Below the pieces are notes generated by a model. The model was not told the DNA's origin, did no database searches, and saw only the letters and a program-made list of their open reading frames with translations. Position numbers and translations under genes: made by a program. 64,000 nucleotides of DNA from Bradyrhizobium nanningense (GTDB taxonomy: Bacteria; Pseudomonadota; Alphaproteobacteria; Rhizobiales; Xanthobacteraceae): positions 434,001 through 498,000 of the forward strand of contig NZ_LBJC01000024.1 in NCBI RefSeq assembly GCF_004114535.1, in the 5' to 3' direction. Positions 36,664 to 46,038 of this stretch are shown piece after piece (position 1 is the first letter of the stretch; every line of letters begins with the position of its first letter).

Positions 36664-37935
36664 ATGACCGAACAGACGCTCGCTGCGGCTATCGACGATT
36701 CATCGGAACGCCGGCGCGGCTTTTCGCGCTACCAGGCGCTTCTCATCGCGCTGCTCGCGTTCACGCAGTTCACGATCATCCTCGACTTCATCATCATGTC
36801 GCCGCTCGGCGCCATCCTGATGCCCGCGCTCGACATCACGGCCGGGCAATTCGGCGTCGCGGTGTCGGCCTACGCGTTCAGTGCGGCCATTTCGGGCGTG
36901 CTGGCCGCCGGCTTTGCCGATCGCTTCGACCGCAAGCGCCTGCTGCTGTTCTTCTATGTGGGCTTCACGCTCGGCACCGCGCTGTGCGCGGCTGCGCCGA
37001 ACTACCATGTGCTGCTCATGGGCCGGATCGTGACCGGATTGTTCGGCGGCGTGATCGGCTCGGTGGTGCTCGCCATCGTCACCGATCTGTTCCCGCTGCA
37101 GATGCGCGGCCGCGTGATGGGATACATCCAGACGGCGTTCGCCGCGAGCCAGGTGCTCGGCATTCCCGCCGGGCTGTTTCTCGCCAATCACTGGAGCTGG
37201 CATGTCTGCTTCATCGCGATCGTCATCGTGTCGATCGCCGCGATCGCCATCATCGCCTTCGCCATGGAGCCGGTCGATGCGCATCTGAAGCTGAAGCAGG
37301 ACAGAAACCCGTTCCACCATCTGATCGCGACGATCGCGCAGCCACGCTATACGCTGGCCTTCGCAGTCACGACGCTGCTGGCGACAGGCGGATACATGCT
37401 GATGCCGTTCTCGAGCGCCTTCACGGTGCACAATCTCGGCATCGACATCACGCATCTGCCGACGATCTATCTCGTCTCCGGCCTGTTCAGCATCGTCACG
37501 GGGCCGCTGGTCGGCCGCGCGGCCGACGCGTTCGGCAAATATCCGACCTTCGTGTTCGGCTGCGTGATGACCGTGATCATGGTGCTGATCTACACCCATC
37601 TCGGCCACGTTGCGCTCGCGACCGCGATCCTCGTCAACGTGCTGATGTTCGTCGGCATCTTCTCGCGCATGATCCCGTCGCAGGCGCTGATGTCGGCGAT
37701 TCCCGATCCCGACCAGCGCGGCTCGTTCAGCGCGATCAGCGCCTCGCTTCAGCAGCTCTCCGGCGGCCTCGGCTCGGTGCTCGCCTCCGCCATCATCGCG
37801 CAGGCGCCGGACGGCTCGCTGATCCATTTCGACCGGATCGGCTACGTCGTCGTCGCGACGTCAATCATCTCGCTGGTGGCGATGTATTTTGTGCAGAAGG
37901 CGGTGGCGGAGCGGGCGGGGAAGCGGGTGGTGTGA
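36664..37935 (+). CDS. major facilitator superfamily transporter
   Basis: The ATG at 36664 gives 423 residues with about 12 membrane segments. The MFS loop 2-3 motif is GFADRFDRKRLLL, and RMIPSQALMSAIPDPDQRGS follows in the second half. It resembles proton-driven drug or sugar exporters of the AraJ type. The substrate is unknown. The gene stands alone. The 271-bp gap to rnd has no clear promoter that I can call. Confidence 0.85.
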   Translation: MTEQTLAAAIDDSSERRRGFSRYQALLIALLAFTQFTIILDFIIMSPLGAILMPALDITAGQFGVAVSAYAFSAAISGVLAAGFADRFDRKRLLLFFYVGFTLGTALCAAAPNYHVLLMGRIVTGLFGGVIGSVVLAIVTDLFPLQMRGRVMGYIQTAFAASQVLGIPAGLFLANHWSWHVCFIAIVIVSIAAIAIIAFAMEPVDAHLKLKQDRNPFHHLIATIAQPRYTLAFAVTTLLATGGYMLMPFSSAFTVHNLGIDITHLPTIYLVSGLFSIVTGPLVGRAADAFGKYPTFVFGCVMTVIMVLIYTHLGHVALATAILVNVLMFVGIFSRMIPSQALMSAIPDPDQRGSFSAISASLQQLSGGLGSVLASAIIAQAPDGSLIHFDRIGYVVVATSIISLVAMYFVQKAVAERAGKRVV

Positions 37936-38056
37936 GGGGGGCCTTGGCGGGGCAATTTGGCGTACCAGGGGACCGTTGCGACGGCGACGTAGGGACCGCC
38001 GCCCCTGACCAGCTTCAGCGAGAAGCAGCCCTGTTCGGGGACCAGATCCCGCTAAA

Positions 38057-38143
<87 letters not shown>

Positions 38144-38294
38144 ATGCCGTTTGGGGCACGGAGGCGGTTACTACGGTTCGGTGACGCCGTTGTCAATTCA
38201 TGCTTGAAGGGCGGTTCGGGATGCCGATTGCGCATCGCAAACCGGCCCGATACAAGCCTGACAAGACGCACTCTTTTCCGCAGGAATGGCTCCC

Positions 38295-39260
38295 ATGGCA
38301 TCGAATCTGGACACGCTCGTCACGATTTTCGGCGGATCGGGATTTTTGGGCCGGAATGTCGTCCGTGCCTTGTGCAAGCGCGATTACCGGGTCCGGGTTG
38401 CGGTGCGGCGGCCGGAGCTGGCCGGGTACCTCCAGCCCTCCGGCAGGGTCGGGCAGGTCCACGTTGTCCAGGCGAACCTGCGCTATCCGGCCTCGGTCGA
38501 GGCGGCGCTGCGCGATTCGCATGTCGTGATCAATCTGGTCGGCGTCCTCGCCGAGAGCGGCGCGCAGACCTTCGACGCCGTGCAGGCCAGGGGCGCCGAA
38601 ACGGTCGCCAAGGCCGCTGCCGCGGCAGGGGCCGGCCTGGTGCATGTTTCGGCGATCGGGGCCGACGCCGAGTCTCCCTCGCGCTATGCCAGGGCCAAGG
38701 CGGCCGGCGAAGCCGCGGTATTGGCCGCGGTGCCCTCGGCCACGATCTTCCGCCCCTCCGTGATGTTCGGCCCCGAGGACCAGTTCACCAACCGCTTTGC
38801 CGCGCTGGCCCGGATGTCGCCGGTGCTGCCGCTGATCGGCGGCGAGACGAAGATGCAGCCGGTCTATGTCGGCGACGTCGCCACCGCGATCGCGGACGCC
38901 GTCGACGGCAAGGCCAAGGCGGGCGCGACTTACGAGCTCGGCGGGCCGGAAGTGCTGACCATGCGCGAGATCATCGAGACCATTCTCGAGATCACCGACC
39001 GCAAGCGGATGCTGGTGCCGCTGCCGTTCGGCCTCGCCCGCTTCAAGGCCAGCTTCCTGCAATTCGCACCCGGCGCGTTCAAGCTGACGCCGGACCAGGT
39101 CACGCTGCTGGAGCGCGACAATGTCGTGTCGGACGCGGCGAAAGCCGCCGGCCTGACGCTGGAAGGGCTCGGCATCGCCGCCGACTCGCTGGAAGCGATC
39201 GCCCCGCAATATCTCTGGCGCTTCCGCGCCGCCGGGCAGTTCCAGCGCAAGAGCGCGTGA
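38295..39260 (+). CDS. NDUFA9-like NAD(P)-binding protein
   Basis: The second ATG (38295), with AGGA 9 nt upstream, gives 321 residues. The Rossmann motif IFGGSGFLGRNVVRAL, VHVSAIGAD, the YxxxK-like SRYARAKAAGE and FRPSVMFGPEDQFTNRF identify the atypical SDR group related to complex I subunit NDUFA9. It may bind NADPH and help complex I assembly, or be a ubiquinone-linked protein. The role is inferred. Confidence 0.88.
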   Translation: MASNLDTLVTIFGGSGFLGRNVVRALCKRDYRVRVAVRRPELAGYLQPSGRVGQVHVVQANLRYPASVEAALRDSHVVINLVGVLAESGAQTFDAVQARGAETVAKAAAAAGAGLVHVSAIGADAESPSRYARAKAAGEAAVLAAVPSATIFRPSVMFGPEDQFTNRFAALARMSPVLPLIGGETKMQPVYVGDVATAIADAVDGKAKAGATYELGGPEVLTMREIIETILEITDRKRMLVPLPFGLARFKASFLQFAPGAFKLTPDQVTLLERDNVVSDAAKAAGLTLEGLGIAADSLEAIAPQYLWRFRAAGQFQRKSA

Positions 39261-39277
39261 GGGGTCGTTCTCTCCGT

Positions 39278-39365
39278 CGTCATGGCCGGGCCTGACCCGG
39301 CCATCCACGTCTTTCTCGCGCAGCCGCCAAGAACGTGGATGCCCGGCACAAGGCCGGGCATGACG
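39278..39365. repeat. palindromic intergenic repeat, family D variant
   Basis: CGTCATGGCCGGGC...GGCCGGGCATGACG with an inner ATCCACGT/ACGTGGAT forms a long imperfect palindrome between two convergent genes. Confidence 0.75.
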
Positions 39366-39404
39366 AGCTTCAACGTCGAGACTGCTGTTACCTGAACTTC
39401 GAGC

Positions 39405-40211
39405 CTACCGGCCCAGCGCCAGCGCGATCAGGCCGAGCGTGCCGACGATGACGCGCCACCAGGCGAACACCACGAAGCCGTGCCGGGTGACGTATTCCAG
39501 GAACGTCTTGACCACGATGATCGCGGTGACGAACGACACCACGAAACCGATCGCGACGATGCCCATATGGTCCGTCGTCATCTCGGAGCGGTTCTTGTAG
39601 AAGTCGTAGGCGAACGCGCCGATCATGGTGGGGATGGCGAGGAAGAACGAGAACTCCGCCGCCGCGCGCTTGTCGGCGCCCAAGAACATCGCGGCGACGA
39701 TGCTGGCACCGGAACGCGACACGCCCGGGATCATCGCCACGCACTGCGCGATGCCGATATAGAGATACATCAGCAGCGGAAACCGGGTGGCGTCATGCTC
39801 GCGCGGCTTGAGATCGAGCTTGTCGACCCAGAGCAGGATGGCGCCGCCGACGATCAGCGTGAAGCAGACGACCCACGGATTGAACAGCACGCTCTTGATG
39901 TATTTGCCGGCGACCAGGCCGACGACGACAGCGGGCAGGAACGCCACCAGCACGCCGATCACGAAGCGGCGCGAATAGGTGTCGCCGGTGAAGAAGCCGA
40001 TCACGACGTCCCACAGCTTCTTGAAATAAAGGCCGACGATCGCGAGGATCGCGCCCAGCTGAATCAGAACCGTAAACGAATCCCAGAAGGCGCCTTCACC
40101 GAGATGGAAGAAGCGCTCCGCGAGCAGCAAATGGCCGGTCGAGGACACGGGAAGGAACTCGGTCACACCCTCGATGATGCCGAGGATCACTGCCCGTATT
40201 GCGTCTGACAT
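39405..40211 (-). CDS. uppP: undecaprenyl-diphosphate phosphatase (BacA family)
   Basis: The 268-residue membrane protein has both UppP signatures: EGVTEFLPVSSTGHLLL near the N-terminus and PGVSRSGASIVAAMFLG in the middle. Several hydrophobic segments span the inner membrane. It recycles undecaprenyl phosphate for peptidoglycan and O-antigen synthesis. Confidence 0.96.
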   Translation of the reverse strand: MSDAIRAVILGIIEGVTEFLPVSSTGHLLLAERFFHLGEGAFWDSFTVLIQLGAILAIVGLYFKKLWDVVIGFFTGDTYSRRFVIGVLVAFLPAVVVGLVAGKYIKSVLFNPWVVCFTLIVGGAILLWVDKLDLKPREHDATRFPLLMYLYIGIAQCVAMIPGVSRSGASIVAAMFLGADKRAAAEFSFFLAIPTMIGAFAYDFYKNRSEMTTDHMGIVAIGFVVSFVTAIIVVKTFLEYVTRHGFVVFAWWRVIVGTLGLIALALGR

Positions 40212-40380
40212 ATTTACGGTCCATTTCGGCTTGAAAAGCGGGGCTCTTCTCGCCTATTCGCCCCCATGCCGCAATCGCAAAATGCGAAATCACGCCCTTG
40301 CCTCGCGGTTTTGAAGGACTAGTGTGGCGCCGCACAAACATTGATGGATTCTTAAGCACCATCAAATAGTCAAAGGCTTC

Positions 40381-41073
40381 ATGTTTACGCTGTTTCATCA
40401 TCCGTTCTGTCCGCATTCGCGCTTCATCCGCCTGATCGCGGGCGAATACGGGCTCGACCTGAAACTGGTGGAGGAGCGCAGCTGGGAACGGCGCGAGGCG
40501 TTTCTGCTGCTCAATGCGGCCGGTACGACGCCTGTCATGGTGGACGACGAGCAGCCGCCTGTCCCGGGCGCGGCGATCATCGCCGAATATGTCGATGAGG
40601 CCTATGGCGCCGAGATGGGACCCAAGCGCCTGATGCCGGAGACGATTTCCGAGCGCGTCGAGGTGCGCCGGTTGATGGCCTGGTTCAACGAAAAGTTCTT
40701 CGAGGAGGTCTCGCATCCTCTCGTCACCGAGCGCATCTACAAGCGCTTCATGAGCGAGGAGAACGGCGGGGGTGCGCCTTCCGCCGACGTGATGCGCGCC
40801 GCGAAGGCCAATGTGCGCTATCATCTGGCCTATATCGGCTGGCTGGCGCAGACGCGTAATTTCCTCGCCGGCGACCGGCTCACTTACGCGGACCTCGCCG
40901 CCGCGGCGCATCTTTCGGCGATCGACTATCTGGGCGACGTGCCATGGAGCGAGGACGACGCAGCAAAGGCGTGGTACGCGCGGGTGAAGTCCCGCCCGTC
41001 GTTCCGTCCGCTGCTGAGCGAATGGCTGGCCGGCGTGCCGGCGTCGCGGACCTACGTGGACCTGGATTTCTGA
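40381..41073 (+). CDS. glutathione S-transferase family protein
   Basis: The 230-residue protein has a thioredoxin-like N-domain (FHHPFCPHSRFIRLI, then GTTPVMVDD and the GSH-site PGAAIIAEYVDE) and an all-helical C-domain with GDRLTYADLAAAAHLSA. The CPHS motif suggests a cysteine-type GST. The substrate is unknown. Its 3' end overlaps the likely queG start. Confidence 0.9.
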   Translation: MFTLFHHPFCPHSRFIRLIAGEYGLDLKLVEERSWERREAFLLLNAAGTTPVMVDDEQPPVPGAAIIAEYVDEAYGAEMGPKRLMPETISERVEVRRLMAWFNEKFFEEVSHPLVTERIYKRFMSEENGGGAPSADVMRAAKANVRYHLAYIGWLAQTRNFLAGDRLTYADLAAAAHLSAIDYLGDVPWSEDDAAKAWYARVKSRPSFRPLLSEWLAGVPASRTYVDLDF

Positions 41074-42197
41074 GCTCTGATCCGACCGAACTGAAGACGG
41101 CGCTCGCACGCGAAGCGCGTGCGCTCGGCTTCGACTGCATCGGCATCACCGCACCAGGCACGATCGAGAACGCCGGGAGATACTTTCTCGAATTCATCGC
41201 CTCGGGCGGTCATGGCGACATGGACTGGCTCGCCGCGCAGCCGGAGCGTCGCGTCGATCCGCGCGGGCTGTGGAGCGACGTGCGCAGCGTCATCATGCTC
41301 GGCGTCAATTACGGTCCCGACCAGGATCCGCTCGCGGTCCTGAAGCAGCGCACCCGTGCGGCGATCTCGGTCTATGCGCAGGGCGACGACTATCACGACC
41401 TCATCAAGAAGCGGCTGAAGGCGCTGGCGCGCTGGCTGGTCGCGACCGCGCCGTCGGACGTGAAGGTGTTCGTCGACACTGCGGCCGTGATGGAGAAGCC
41501 GCTGGCGCAGACCGCCGGTCTCGGCTGGCAGGGCAAGCATACCAATCTCGTCTCGCGCGAATTCGGCTCCTGGCTGTTCCTCGGCGCGATCTATACCACG
41601 CTGGAGCTGCCGCGCGATGAAACCGAGATCGATCATTGCGGCACGTGCCAGGCCTGCCTCGACATCTGCCCGACCGCGGCCTTCCCCGCACCCTATAAGC
41701 TCGATGCGCGGCGCTGCATCTCCTATCTCACCATCGAGAACAAGGGACCGATCCCGCGCGAATTCCGCAAAGCCATCGGCAATCGCATCTATGGCTGCGA
41801 TGATTGTCTCGCCGCCTGCCCCTGGAACAAGTTCGCGCAGGAGGGACGCGAGGCCAAGCTCGCCGCGCGTGACGAATTGCGCGCGCCTAATCTCGCTGAA
41901 CTGGCACGGCTCGACGACGCGGCGTTTCGGGCGCTGTTCACGAAGTCGCCCGTGAAACGCATCGGCCGCGATCGTTTTGTGCGCAACGTGCTGATCGCGA
42001 TTGGCAACTCCGGGGAGGTGGCGCTGGCTGCGGAGGCGCGGCGATTGCTGCAGGATGCGAGCCCGCTGGTGCGCGGAGCTGCGGTGTGGGCGCTCGCGCA
42101 GTTGATGTCGAAGGAGGAGCTTGCGGCGATGAAGAGCGCTGCGTTGAGCGGAGAGTCCGACGATAGCGTGCGTGAGGAGTGGCGCGCCGCCTCCTAA
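41022..42197 (+). CDS. queG: epoxyqueuosine reductase
   Basis: QueG motifs are clear: LGFDCIGI, the B12-site region, the ferredoxin clusters CGTCQACLDICPTAAF and CDDCLAACPWN, and a HEAT-repeat tail with VRGAAVWALAQL. It makes queuosine from epoxyqueuosine in tRNA. The start is unclear: ATG at 41022 overlaps the GST gene by 52 bp, and the expected N-terminus near FLSSDPTELKT has only CTG (41070). The protein is about 375-391 residues. Confidence 0.92.
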   Translation: MAGRRAGVADLRGPGFLSSDPTELKTALAREARALGFDCIGITAPGTIENAGRYFLEFIASGGHGDMDWLAAQPERRVDPRGLWSDVRSVIMLGVNYGPDQDPLAVLKQRTRAAISVYAQGDDYHDLIKKRLKALARWLVATAPSDVKVFVDTAAVMEKPLAQTAGLGWQGKHTNLVSREFGSWLFLGAIYTTLELPRDETEIDHCGTCQACLDICPTAAFPAPYKLDARRCISYLTIENKGPIPREFRKAIGNRIYGCDDCLAACPWNKFAQEGREAKLAARDELRAPNLAELARLDDAAFRALFTKSPVKRIGRDRFVRNVLIAIGNSGEVALAAEARRLLQDASPLVRGAAVWALAQLMSKEELAAMKSAALSGESDDSVREEWRAAS

Positions 42198-42204
42198 CTC
42201 TCGG

Positions 42205-42308
42205 TGTCATGCCCCGGCTTGACCGGGGCATCCAGTACGCCGCGGCTTCTCGACTCAATCACTGCCGTCTCGGAGTACTGGATCGCCCGATCAAGTCGGG
42301 CGATGACA
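42205..42308. repeat. palindromic intergenic repeat, family D copy 1
   Basis: GTCATGCCCCGGCTTGACCG with inner CCAGTAC/GTACTGG and a closing TCGGGCGATGACA. A close relative is at 43741. Confidence 0.8.
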
Positions 42309-42396
42309 GCGGTTGTTGTGGCTTGAGCGGCGCGCACCCGACCCTCATGCGACACCCACACTTGATTTCCTCACCTGTTCCCGCAAAGTCGCGCGC

Positions 42397-43194
42397 ATGA
42401 CAAATATGCCTTTCTTCACCCGCGACAGCGATGCATTCCATCCGACGGAAGTGGCCAACGGCCCGTGGGATCCGAAATCGCTGCACGGCCGCGTCATCGT
42501 CGGCCTGCTCGGCTTTGCCATCGAGGAGCGCCATTCCGGCCCCGACTTCGTGCCGGCGCGGCTCACCGTCGACATGTTTCGGCTGCCGACCATCGACAAG
42601 CCGATTCAAGTGACGACGCGCCTGGTGCGCGACGGTTTGCGCATCCGCGTGGTCGAGGCGGAGTTCGTCTCCGGCGGCGTCAGCATGGCGCGCGCCTCCT
42701 GCCAGCTGCTGCGCAAGACGCAGAATGCCGATGGCAATGTCTGGTCGCCGCCGAACTGGGACGTGCCCAAGCCGGACGACATTCCGAAGCCAACCGATCC
42801 CAGGCTCGGCATGCACGGCAAATGGACGACGCGCCCCATCGTCGGACACATGGGCTCGCTCGGGCCGCGACGGCTGTGGATGAGCGAGGTGCGCGAGCTC
42901 GTCGCCGGCGTGCCGATGACGCCGTTCGTCCATGTCGCCACCGGCGCCGATTTCGCCAGCCCCTTTGCCAACGCCGGCGACAACGGGCTCGGCTACATCA
43001 ACAGCGACGTCACGATCTATCTGCACCGCCTTCCGGTGACGAAATGGATCGGTTTCGAGGTGGTGAACCATCACGCTACCGATGGCGTGGCGATCGGCGA
43101 ATGCTGGCTCTACGACGAAGCGGGCCCGATCGGCACCGCGACGGTCGCCGCGCTGGCGCAGCGCAAGCCGATGGCGAATCCGTCGAAGCGGTAG
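42397..43194 (+). CDS. acyl-CoA thioesterase-like double-hotdog protein
   Basis: The ATG at 42397 gives 265 residues. The first half (LHGRVIVGLLGFAIE, PARLTVDMFRLP) and second half (YINSDVTIYLHRLP, WIGFEVVNHHATDGVAIGECWLYDEAG) each look like a hotdog fold, as in TesB/4HBT_3 proteins. The substrate is unknown. It is flanked by repeats on both sides. Confidence 0.78.
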   Translation: MTNMPFFTRDSDAFHPTEVANGPWDPKSLHGRVIVGLLGFAIEERHSGPDFVPARLTVDMFRLPTIDKPIQVTTRLVRDGLRIRVVEAEFVSGGVSMARASCQLLRKTQNADGNVWSPPNWDVPKPDDIPKPTDPRLGMHGKWTTRPIVGHMGSLGPRRLWMSEVRELVAGVPMTPFVHVATGADFASPFANAGDNGLGYINSDVTIYLHRLPVTKWIGFEVVNHHATDGVAIGECWLYDEAGPIGTATVAALAQRKPMANPSKR

Positions 43195-43202
43195 GGTCTC
43201 CC

Positions 43203-43247
43203 CGTCATTCCGGGGCGCGCCACTTGGCGCGCGCCCTGGAATGACGG
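43203..43247. repeat. short palindrome
   Basis: CGTCATTCCGGGGCGCGCC / GGCGCGCGCCCTGGAATGACG forms one near-perfect hairpin between two convergent genes and may act as a bidirectional terminator. Confidence 0.7.
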
Positions 43248-43715
43248 CTAGGTGAGATGCCGCTGCATCTCCGGTCGCGCCTTCAGCTCGGCGCCCTGCT
43301 TGGCGACGATCTTCGTGATTCTTTCCGGCGCGAACTTCAGATCGACGAATGCCGGCGCCGTGTTGGCGACCTCGCGATAGCTGACGATCTGCCCCTCGCG
43401 AAGCGTCATGATCGCGACGCCTTCGAACATCGCCCGCGCGCCGTCCGCTTCCGGTAGCGTCGAGCGATAGCTGAAGGTGTAGCGCGCATAGAGCGTGGTG
43501 CCGTCGGTGACGGGGTCATGCATGTCCCAGCGGAAGTCCGTCGCCGTGCGATAGAACCAATCGTCGATCATCGCGGCGATGTTCTCGCGACCTGCGAAGG
43601 CGCCGTAGAAAACGTCGTGATAGACGCCGTCCGCGGTGAACAATTCGGCGAAGGCACGGCCGTTGCGCTGCTCGACGGCGTCGCAGAAGGCGCGCAGCAT
43701 GGCGGTGTCTGTCAT
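43248..43715 (-). CDS. SnoaL-like (NTF2-fold) protein
   Basis: The 155-residue protein has the cone-shaped NTF2 pattern: AFCDAVEQRNGRAFAELFTADGVYHD, GRENIAAMIDDWF, and the strands TLYARYTFSYRS and GQIVSYREVAN. SnoaL-like proteins can be isomerases, hydrolases or ligand binders. No catalytic residue is certain. It stands alone. Confidence 0.8.
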   Translation of the reverse strand: MTDTAMLRAFCDAVEQRNGRAFAELFTADGVYHDVFYGAFAGRENIAAMIDDWFYRTATDFRWDMHDPVTDGTTLYARYTFSYRSTLPEADGARAMFEGVAIMTLREGQIVSYREVANTAPAFVDLKFAPERITKIVAKQGAELKARPEMQRHLT

Positions 43716-43740
43716 TGGCGTTTCTCCTTCCCTCGTTCTC

Positions 43741-43840
43741 CGTCATGCCCCGGCTTGACCGGGGCATCCAGTACGCCGCGGCTTCAGTTCATCACAACGG
43801 CCGCGGCGTACTGGATCGTCCGCCTTCGCGGACGATGACA
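43741..43840. repeat. palindromic intergenic repeat, family D copy 2
   Basis: It shares CGTCATGCCCCGGCTTGACC and the CCAGTACGCCGCGG / CCGCGGCGTACTGG pair with the copy at 42205, and ends CGGACGATGACA. Confidence 0.8.
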
Positions 43841-43859
43841 CCGCCTGTTTGGAGATACT

Positions 43860-44681
43860 TCACCCGATCTCCGCGACCGCGGCAAGAATCCGCGCAATGT
43901 CCTGTGGGCGGGAGAGGCGGTGATCGCCGTCCTGGATCATGGTCAGCACAACGTCGTCGGCCGGCAGACGATGCGTCAGCGCGAAGGCGTGCTGCCAGGG
44001 CACGTCGGGATCCTGCGCGCCTTGCAGGATGCGAACCGGGCAGCCAAGATCGATGGCGCTGCCGAGCACGAGATGGCTGCGCCCTTCCTCGATCAGGTTC
44101 CGCGTGATCGGATAGGGCGAGCCATCGCCATAATCCGACGGCCGCATCCAGACACCCTTGGTCTCGATCTCCTGCTTCACGGCGGGCGAGAAATTTTTCC
44201 ACATCAGCTCTTCGGTAAAATCGGGCGCCGGGGCGATCAGCACGAGCCCCGCAAGCGCGGCCTTGGCTTGTTGTTTCTCTTCTTGTTTCTCTTCTTTCTC
44301 TTGCCGCTTCTTGATCTCGCGCGCGAGCAACAGCGCCATCCAGCCGCCCATGGACGAGCCGATCAGAACCTGCGGGCCGTCGCAGAAGCGTTCGAACACC
44401 GCAATGCTGTCTTCGAGCCAGCTGCCGATGGTTCCGTCGGCGAAATCGCCGCCGGATTCGCCGTGACCGGAATAGTCGAACCGGACCATGGCGCGGCCGT
44501 GATCCCGGGCCCAGCCGTCCAGCGCCACGGCCTTGCCGCCCTGCATGTCCGACTTGAATCCGCCCAGCCAGATCAGGCCAGGTCCGTTCCCGGGACGGTG
44601 GCGCACCGCGATCCTGCGTGCGGACGGCCCCTCGCCCACATCGATGAAGTCGAGCACGGCATCGGGAATTGCATCGGTCAT
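43860..44681 (-). CDS. alpha/beta hydrolase
   Basis: The ATG at 44681 gives 273 residues. The oxyanion region is LIWLGGFKSDM, the nucleophile elbow IGSSMGGWMALL, the acid in GAQDPDVPW and the base in IQDGDHRLS. It resembles the ABHD10/palmitoyl-protein thioesterase group. A very charged insert, KKRQEKEEKQEEKQQAK, follows the nucleophile helix and comes from a TTCTTGTTTCTC-like DNA repeat. Confidence 0.88.
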   Translation of the reverse strand: MTDAIPDAVLDFIDVGEGPSARRIAVRHRPGNGPGLIWLGGFKSDMQGGKAVALDGWARDHGRAMVRFDYSGHGESGGDFADGTIGSWLEDSIAVFERFCDGPQVLIGSSMGGWMALLLAREIKKRQEKEEKQEEKQQAKAALAGLVLIAPAPDFTEELMWKNFSPAVKQEIETKGVWMRPSDYGDGSPYPITRNLIEEGRSHLVLGSAIDLGCPVRILQGAQDPDVPWQHAFALTHRLPADDVVLTMIQDGDHRLSRPQDIARILAAVAEIG

Positions 44682-44930
44682 GGAACGTTTACTCTGGCTG
44701 TGCGGTTTGAGCTGTCCGGGGTGCCTCCTGCGACGCAATCGGACGCGGCATTGGCCCTTTGGGACGCTTGCGGAACAGATGCAAGGTGTCTATGTCGAGC
44801 ACCGTGCCCAGGCGTGACCAAAATGCCTCGCATTTGAGGGTTTTTCACTTGCCGCACGAGCGACTTGCTTGCCGGCAACCGCATCTTCCTTCAAGATAGC
44901 CGCTTCTTTCACAACTTTGGAGAACCACCC

Positions 44931-45470
44931 ATTCGCCGTCCTAATAAAGCTCCGCCCGCTGCCAGCAAAGACGGGCCGCGCATCAATGATGATATCCGCA
45001 ACGCGCAGATCCAGCTGATCGATCAGACCGGTGACAATAAGGGCACGGTCGAGACGGTCTTGGCCATCAAGATGGCCCAGGAAGCTGGCATGGATCTGGT
45101 CGAGATTTCGCCGAATGTCAGCCCTCCCGTCTGCAAGATCATGGACTACGGGAAGTACAAGTATTCGGCACAGAAGAAAGCCGCCGAAGCCCGCAAGCGG
45201 CAGAAGACCGTCGAGATCAAGGAGATCAAGCTCCGCCCGATGATCGACGACCACGATTACGACGTGAAGATGCGCGCGATGCAGCGGTTCTTCGAAGAGG
45301 GCGACAAGGTCAAGATCACGCTGCGCTATCGTGGCCGCGAAATGGCGCACCAGGAGATCGGCACCAAGCTTCTGGACAAGATCAAGACCGACGTGGCCGA
45401 GCTCGCCAAGGTGGAGCAGGACGCGCGCTTCGAAGGCCGCCAGGTCGTCATGGTGCTGGCGCCGCGCTGA
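44931..45470 (+). CDS. infC: translation initiation factor IF-3
   Basis: The start is the rare codon ATT at 44931 with GGAG 8 nt upstream, giving 179 residues beginning MRRPNKAPPAASKDG. infC is known for ATT or ATC starts that allow autoregulation by IF-3. The domains are GPRINDDIRNAQIQLID with VCKIMDYGKYKY, then KEIKLRPMIDDHDY and VKITLRYRGREMAH. It keeps 30S subunits apart and checks the initiator tRNA. A terminator follows, and rpmI-rplT lie 850 bp away. Confidence 0.96.
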   Translation: MRRPNKAPPAASKDGPRINDDIRNAQIQLIDQTGDNKGTVETVLAIKMAQEAGMDLVEISPNVSPPVCKIMDYGKYKYSAQKKAAEARKRQKTVEIKEIKLRPMIDDHDYDVKMRAMQRFFEEGDKVKITLRYRGREMAHQEIGTKLLDKIKTDVAELAKVEQDARFEGRQVVMVLAPR

Positions 45471-45499
45471 TAGCGGCTCGTTAGGACATTAAGAAGTTC

Positions 45500-45534
45500 A
45501 ACGGCCCGTCCGGATCTCCGGCGGGCCGTTTTGT
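45500..45534 (+). terminator. terminator of infC
   Basis: AACGGCCCG-T-CCGG pairs with CCGG-CGGGCCGTT around a short loop, followed by TTGTTTGTT. It lies 29 bp after the infC stop. Confidence 0.88.
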
Positions 45535-45574
45535 TTGTTGACTTTGCCAAGAGTGCTGCCACGAGCGCCGCTGC

Positions 45575-45612
45575 ACCTCTCCCCAACCCTCCCGGCAAGC
45601 GGGGGAGGGAGC
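45575..45612. repeat. palindromic repeat, family B, single unit
   Basis: CCTCTCCCCAACCCTCCCGG and CAAGCGGGGGAGGGAGC match the core of the units in the pheS-pheT gap. It lies between the infC terminator and an exported-protein gene. Confidence 0.7.
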
Positions 45613-45633
45613 GCACCGGCCGCTTGGCGACAG

Positions 45634-46038
45634 CTAGCTCCGCGTCGCCTGCCAGGTGCCGCTGCAGGGGTCGCCGGAAATGATGCCCTTCCACGAGCCG
45701 GCGCCGTTTACGCCGGCGAGCCGGCCGCCGCCGCTGGCATGGGAGGCGCCGACCGAGACCTGGACCGCGACAGCGCCGCCGCTATTGACCCTGCCGGAGA
45801 CCCGGCCCCCGCCGGCGGACGAGACCCGGCTACCGGTGACGGTGAACGGCACGCTGTAGCCGGAGCTGCAATTGCCCCGTGTGGTGGCAAAGGTGACATT
45901 CCAGATGCCGTCATAGCTGCCGACGCGGGCATCGGCCGTCGATGGCAGCGCGGCCGTGGCGAGCACGGCGAATAGCGCCAGATGGCGCAGGCGAGCGAAA
46001 CCGGTCAAAGACGAAAGCGATTGGGAAAAACGAGCCAT
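45634..46038 (-). CDS. small exported protein, Bradyrhizobium-type
   Basis: The ATG at 46038 with AGGA 6 nt upstream gives 134 residues: a signal peptide ending at about STADA-RVG, then YDGIWNVTFATTRGNC and a Gly/Ser-rich beta pattern (SAGGGRVSGRVNSGG, GASHASGGGRL) ending DPCSGTWQATRS. Two mature cysteines may form a disulfide. I recall similar exported proteins from the genus but no function. Confidence 0.75.
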   Translation of the reverse strand: MARFSQSLSSLTGFARLRHLALFAVLATAALPSTADARVGSYDGIWNVTFATTRGNCSSGYSVPFTVTGSRVSSAGGGRVSGRVNSGGAVAVQVSVGASHASGGGRLAGVNGAGSWKGIISGDPCSGTWQATRS

